NCBI GenBank assembly: GCA_023700885.1
Contig: JAMPYA010000097.1
Location: forward strand, 1-7,893
DNA from: Flavobacteriaceae bacterium
Lineage (GTDB): Bacteria; Bacteroidota; Bacteroidia; Flavobacteriales; Flavobacteriaceae
Length of the DNA stretch: 7,893 bases
Direction: 5' to 3'
The notes under the pieces were generated by a model that saw only the letters and a list, made by a program, of their open reading frames with translations, searched no databases and had not been told where the DNA came from. Below, in pieces: positions 6,882 to 7,893 of this stretch; the stretch's first letter is position 1, and each line of letters begins with the position of its first letter. Both the position numbers and the translations under genes were made by a program.

Positions 6882-6908
6882 AAAAGCGTTCTTCGGAGCG
6901 CTTTTTTT
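6882..6908 (+). terminator. Intrinsic terminator of the truncated susD
   Basis: The 10-bp stem AAAAGCGTTC (6882-6891) / GAGCGCTTTT (6896-6905) includes one G-T wobble, has a TTCG tetraloop and a T run at 6902-6908. It is 19 bp past the pseudogene stop, so it belongs to the lost susD and marks the old end of that operon. Confidence 0.85.
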
Positions 6909-7014
6909 ATGGCTTATAGTAGCTTTAGGCTTTTGTTGTTTTATAGAAAGATCAACTAATAGTTTCTGAATTCTTCTTATTTAATTGAACTAATTTCTAT
7001 CAAATAATTACCCT
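6909..7014. other. Spacer with no recognised feature
   Basis: These 106 bp between the second terminator and the REP-like array show no reading frame, repeat or promoter that I can support. Confidence 0.5.
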
Positions 7015-7037
7015 GCTCCGCAAAGTAACCAGATTAT

Positions 7038-7113
7038 GAGGAAAGAAACATAGTTTTATACTTTTAGTTAATTTATTGCTCCGAATTCAGGAGACTTCGG
7101 AGAGCTTCTTTTG
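7038..7113 (+). repeat. R1 module, copy 1
   Basis: This 76-bp module starts GAGGAAAGAAACATAG and ends GAGAGCTTCTTTTG. Its palindrome is CCGAATTC-AGGA-GACTTCGG at 7081-7100, with one stem mismatch (T instead of G at 7086) compared with copy 2. Confidence 0.75.
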
Positions 7114-7126
7114 TCCCCGCTCCCCG

Positions 7127-7153
7127 GCTCCGCAAAGTCTCCTGACTTTGAGG
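7127..7153 (-). repeat. R2 module, copy 1
   Basis: GCTCCG is followed by a 7-bp stem CAAAGTC (7133-7139) / GACTTTG (7144-7150) with a TCCT loop, then AGG. Read on the minus strand, this has the same core orientation as R1. Confidence 0.75.
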
Positions 7154-7206
7154 TATTATTTTACGTTGCTTCATCATTCGAAATCTGCTCCGCACTAGAT
7201 TATGAG
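7151..7206 (+). repeat. R3 linker module, copy 1
   Basis: The linker runs AGGTATTATTTTACGTTGC to TAGATTATGAG and is nearly identical to 7427-7481. Differences are one T deletion and one T-to-C change. Confidence 0.75.
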
Positions 7207-7279
7207 GAAAGAAACATAGTTTTATACTTTTAGTTAATTTATTGCTCCGAAGTCAGGAGACTTCGGAGAGCTTCTTTTG
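7204..7279 (+). repeat. R1 module, copy 2
   Basis: This is the best-preserved R1, 76 bp long. Its palindrome at 7247-7266 is CCGAAGTC-AGGA-GACTTCGG with a perfect 8-bp stem; the flanking CT and AG can extend it to 10 bp. Confidence 0.75.
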
Positions 7280-7284
7280 TCCCC

Positions 7285-7311
7285 GCTCCGCAAAGTCTCC
7301 CGACTTTGAGG
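7285..7311 (-). repeat. R2 module, copy 2
   Basis: GCTCCG plus the stem CAAAGTC (7291-7297) / GACTTTG (7302-7308) with a TCCC loop, then AGG. Its end overlaps the start of R1 copy 3. Confidence 0.75.
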
Positions 7312-7375
7312 AAACAAACGAAGTTTTATACTTTTAGTTAATTTATTGCTCCGAAGTCAGAGACTTCGGAGAGCT
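7308..7375 (+). repeat. R1 module, copy 3 (divergent ends)
   Basis: It starts GAGGAAACAAACGAAG instead of GAGGAAAGAAACATAG. The palindrome at 7351-7369 keeps a perfect 8-bp stem but has a 3-nt loop (AGA). After GAGCTC the sequence departs from the other R1 copies. Confidence 0.7.
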
Positions 7376-7402
7376 CCAACTTCGGATAACTTTTTTTCTC
7401 CG

Positions 7403-7429
7403 GCTCCGCAATTCTCCTGACTTTTGAGG
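7403..7429 (-). repeat. R2 module, copy 3 (decayed)
   Basis: GCTCCGCAATTCTCCTGACT followed by TTTGAGG. The 5' arm has degenerated (CAATTC for CAAAGTC) and the 3' arm has an extra T, so the stem is disrupted. Confidence 0.65.
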
Positions 7430-7481
7430 TATTATTTACGTTGCTCCATCATTCGAAATCTGCTCCGCACTAGATTATGAG
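7427..7481 (+). repeat. R3 linker module, copy 2
   Basis: Second copy of the R3 linker, offset 276 bp from the first and nearly identical to it. Confidence 0.75.
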
Positions 7482-7551
7482 GAAAGAAACATAGTTATAC
7501 TTTTAGTTAATTTATTGCTCCGAAGTCGGAGACTTCGGGGAGCTTCTTTTG
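7479..7551 (+). repeat. R1 module, copy 4
   Basis: The module is 73 bp with small deletions (ATAGTTATAC for ATAGTTTTATAC). The palindrome at 7520-7538 keeps a perfect 8-bp stem around a 3-nt GGA loop. Confidence 0.75.
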
Positions 7552-7556
7552 TCCTT

Positions 7557-7583
7557 GCTCCGTAAAGTCTCCCGACTTTGAGG
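7557..7583 (-). repeat. R2 module, copy 4, followed by a half copy
   Basis: GCTCCG plus TAAAGTC / GACTTTG with a TCCC loop. A further half copy (CTCCTGACTTTGAGG, 7592-7606) closes the array after a short GAAAGAAAA linker. Confidence 0.7.
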
Positions 7584-7606
7584 AAAGAAAACTCCTGACT
7601 TTGAGG

Positions 7607-7684
7607 TAAAATAAAAAAGCTTGGAATAATTAAAAGCTGTGAATACCCTTTTTATTTATTATTTTTAATACAAAATTAAATACA
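7607..7684 (+). other. Upstream region of the RAYT gene
   Basis: This is A/T-rich leader DNA between the array and the ATG. No Shine-Dalgarno sequence and no clear TAnnTTTG box is visible. A weak AGCTT/AAGCT inverted repeat near 7618-7638 is not convincing. Confidence 0.35.
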
Positions 7685-7893
7685 ATGAAAGAGGGGTATA
7701 TTATTAGAGATCAGCATAAAGCACATTTTATAACAGCTACTGTGGTTGATTGGATAGATGTTTTTACTAAACCAATTTATAAAGATTGTATTATTGATTG
7801 TTTAAATTATTGCATTAAAAACAAAGGGATGATTTTATATGGTTATGTAATTATGAGTAATCATATACATTTAATTGTTCAATCTAATGAAGG
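7685..7893 (+). CDS. REP-associated tyrosine transposase (RAYT, Y1/HUH), 5' part
   Basis: The frame is open from ATG 7685 to the window edge, giving 69 codons of a gene probably of about 180. The start MKEGYIIRDQHKAHFITATV gives the first strand of the Y1 transposase fold (TnpA_REP/transposase IS200-like domain). Next come a helix around 28-46 (KPIYKDCIIDCLNYCIKN) and the strand GMILYGYVIMSNHIHLIVQS (48-67), which carries the HUH metal-binding motif H60-I61-H62. The 'YV.M.NH.HL.V' pattern is diagnostic. The catalytic tyrosine lies beyond the window. Unlike IS200/IS605 TnpA, RAYTs are usually single-copy and act on REP palindromes by single-strand cleavage and joining. The neighbouring REP-like array supports that class. 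Activity cannot be judged without the 3' half. Confidence 0.88.
   Translation, partial: MKEGYIIRDQHKAHFITATVVDWIDVFTKPIYKDCIIDCLNYCIKNKGMILYGYVIMSNHIHLIVQSNE

Larger units (their letters stand above)
7015..7606. repeat. REP/BIME-like mosaic array beside a RAYT gene
   Basis: This non-coding array is built from three modules. R1 contains the palindrome CCGAAGTC-AGGA-GACTTCGG. R2 contains CAAAGTC-TCCT/TCCC-GACTTTG, which is the same core in opposite orientation. R3 is a non-palindromic linker. The order is R1-R2-R3-R1-R2 twice: unit one about 7038-7307 and unit two about 7308-7583. Corresponding modules are offset by 270-276 bp. A partial GCTCCGCAAAGT (7015-7026) precedes the array and a half R2 (7592-7606) ends it. 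Alternating palindromes with shared cores are what BIMEs look like in REP-containing genomes. A RAYT transposase gene begins 78 bp beyond. There is no open frame across the array. Confidence 0.8.

Noticed and set aside
6891..6901. REP copy within the second terminator (CTTCGGAGCGC resembles R1)
   Set aside because: The similarity is limited to CTTCGGAG, and the stem, TTCG loop and T run are fully explained as an ordinary terminator.
7015..7606. CRISPR array
   Set aside because: Repeats are of unequal length, alternate in orientation and are separated by repeated and not unique spacers. No cas gene is visible. The organisation fits REP/BIME repeats.
7015..7606. Integron attC sites
   Set aside because: No attC-type core sites, integrase or cassette genes are seen; the palindromes are short and separated by repeated linkers.

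Overview
The window looks like chromosomal DNA from a member of the Flavobacteriia (Bacteroidota), probably Flavobacterium or a close relative. The evidence is very AT-rich intergenic DNA, no Shine-Dalgarno sequences before the starts, a SusC/SusD pair, flavobacterial promoter-like boxes (TAnnTTTG), and protein families typical of that group. This is inferred from sequence character; no database comparison was possible.

Layout, left to right. (1) Positions 1-124 hold the C-terminal end of an IS110-type transposase, followed by its non-coding flank and, at 250-271, a perfect 9-bp-stem palindrome of REP type. (2) Positions 282-802 (minus strand) hold a small overlapping gene pair that looks like a RelE/ParE-type toxin preceded by its antitoxin. 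(3) Positions 870-1616 (minus strand) hold a complete TrmH/SpoU-family rRNA 2'-O-methyltransferase, rlmB. (4) Positions 1617-2023 are a 407-bp, very AT-rich divergent intergenic region with promoter-like boxes and inverted repeats. (5) Positions 2024-6561 (plus strand) hold a two-gene susC-susD operon encoding a TonB-dependent outer-membrane importer and its surface lipoprotein lid, closed by a strong terminator (6587-6614). (6) Positions 6616-6908 hold relics of what looks like a second susCD locus: promoter-like DNA, a REP-like fragment, the last 47 codons of a different type of SusD, and that gene's own terminator. (7) Positions 7015-7606 hold a mosaic array of REP-like palindromes in alternating orientation, arranged as a tandem duplication of a roughly 270-bp unit. 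(8) From 7685 to the end of the window runs the 5' part of a REP-associated Y1 tyrosine transposase (RAYT, HUH class).

The most interesting signal is the right end. A RAYT gene sits directly beside an array of REP palindromes, and the same palindrome family recurs as a relic beside the broken susD (6689-6715) and as a solo copy between an IS110 tail and a toxin gene (250-271). Together these suggest an active or recently active REP/RAYT system in a Bacteroidota genome, where such systems are much less described than in gammaproteobacteria. The susCD operon carries no enzyme or regulator within the window, so its substrate cannot be assigned.
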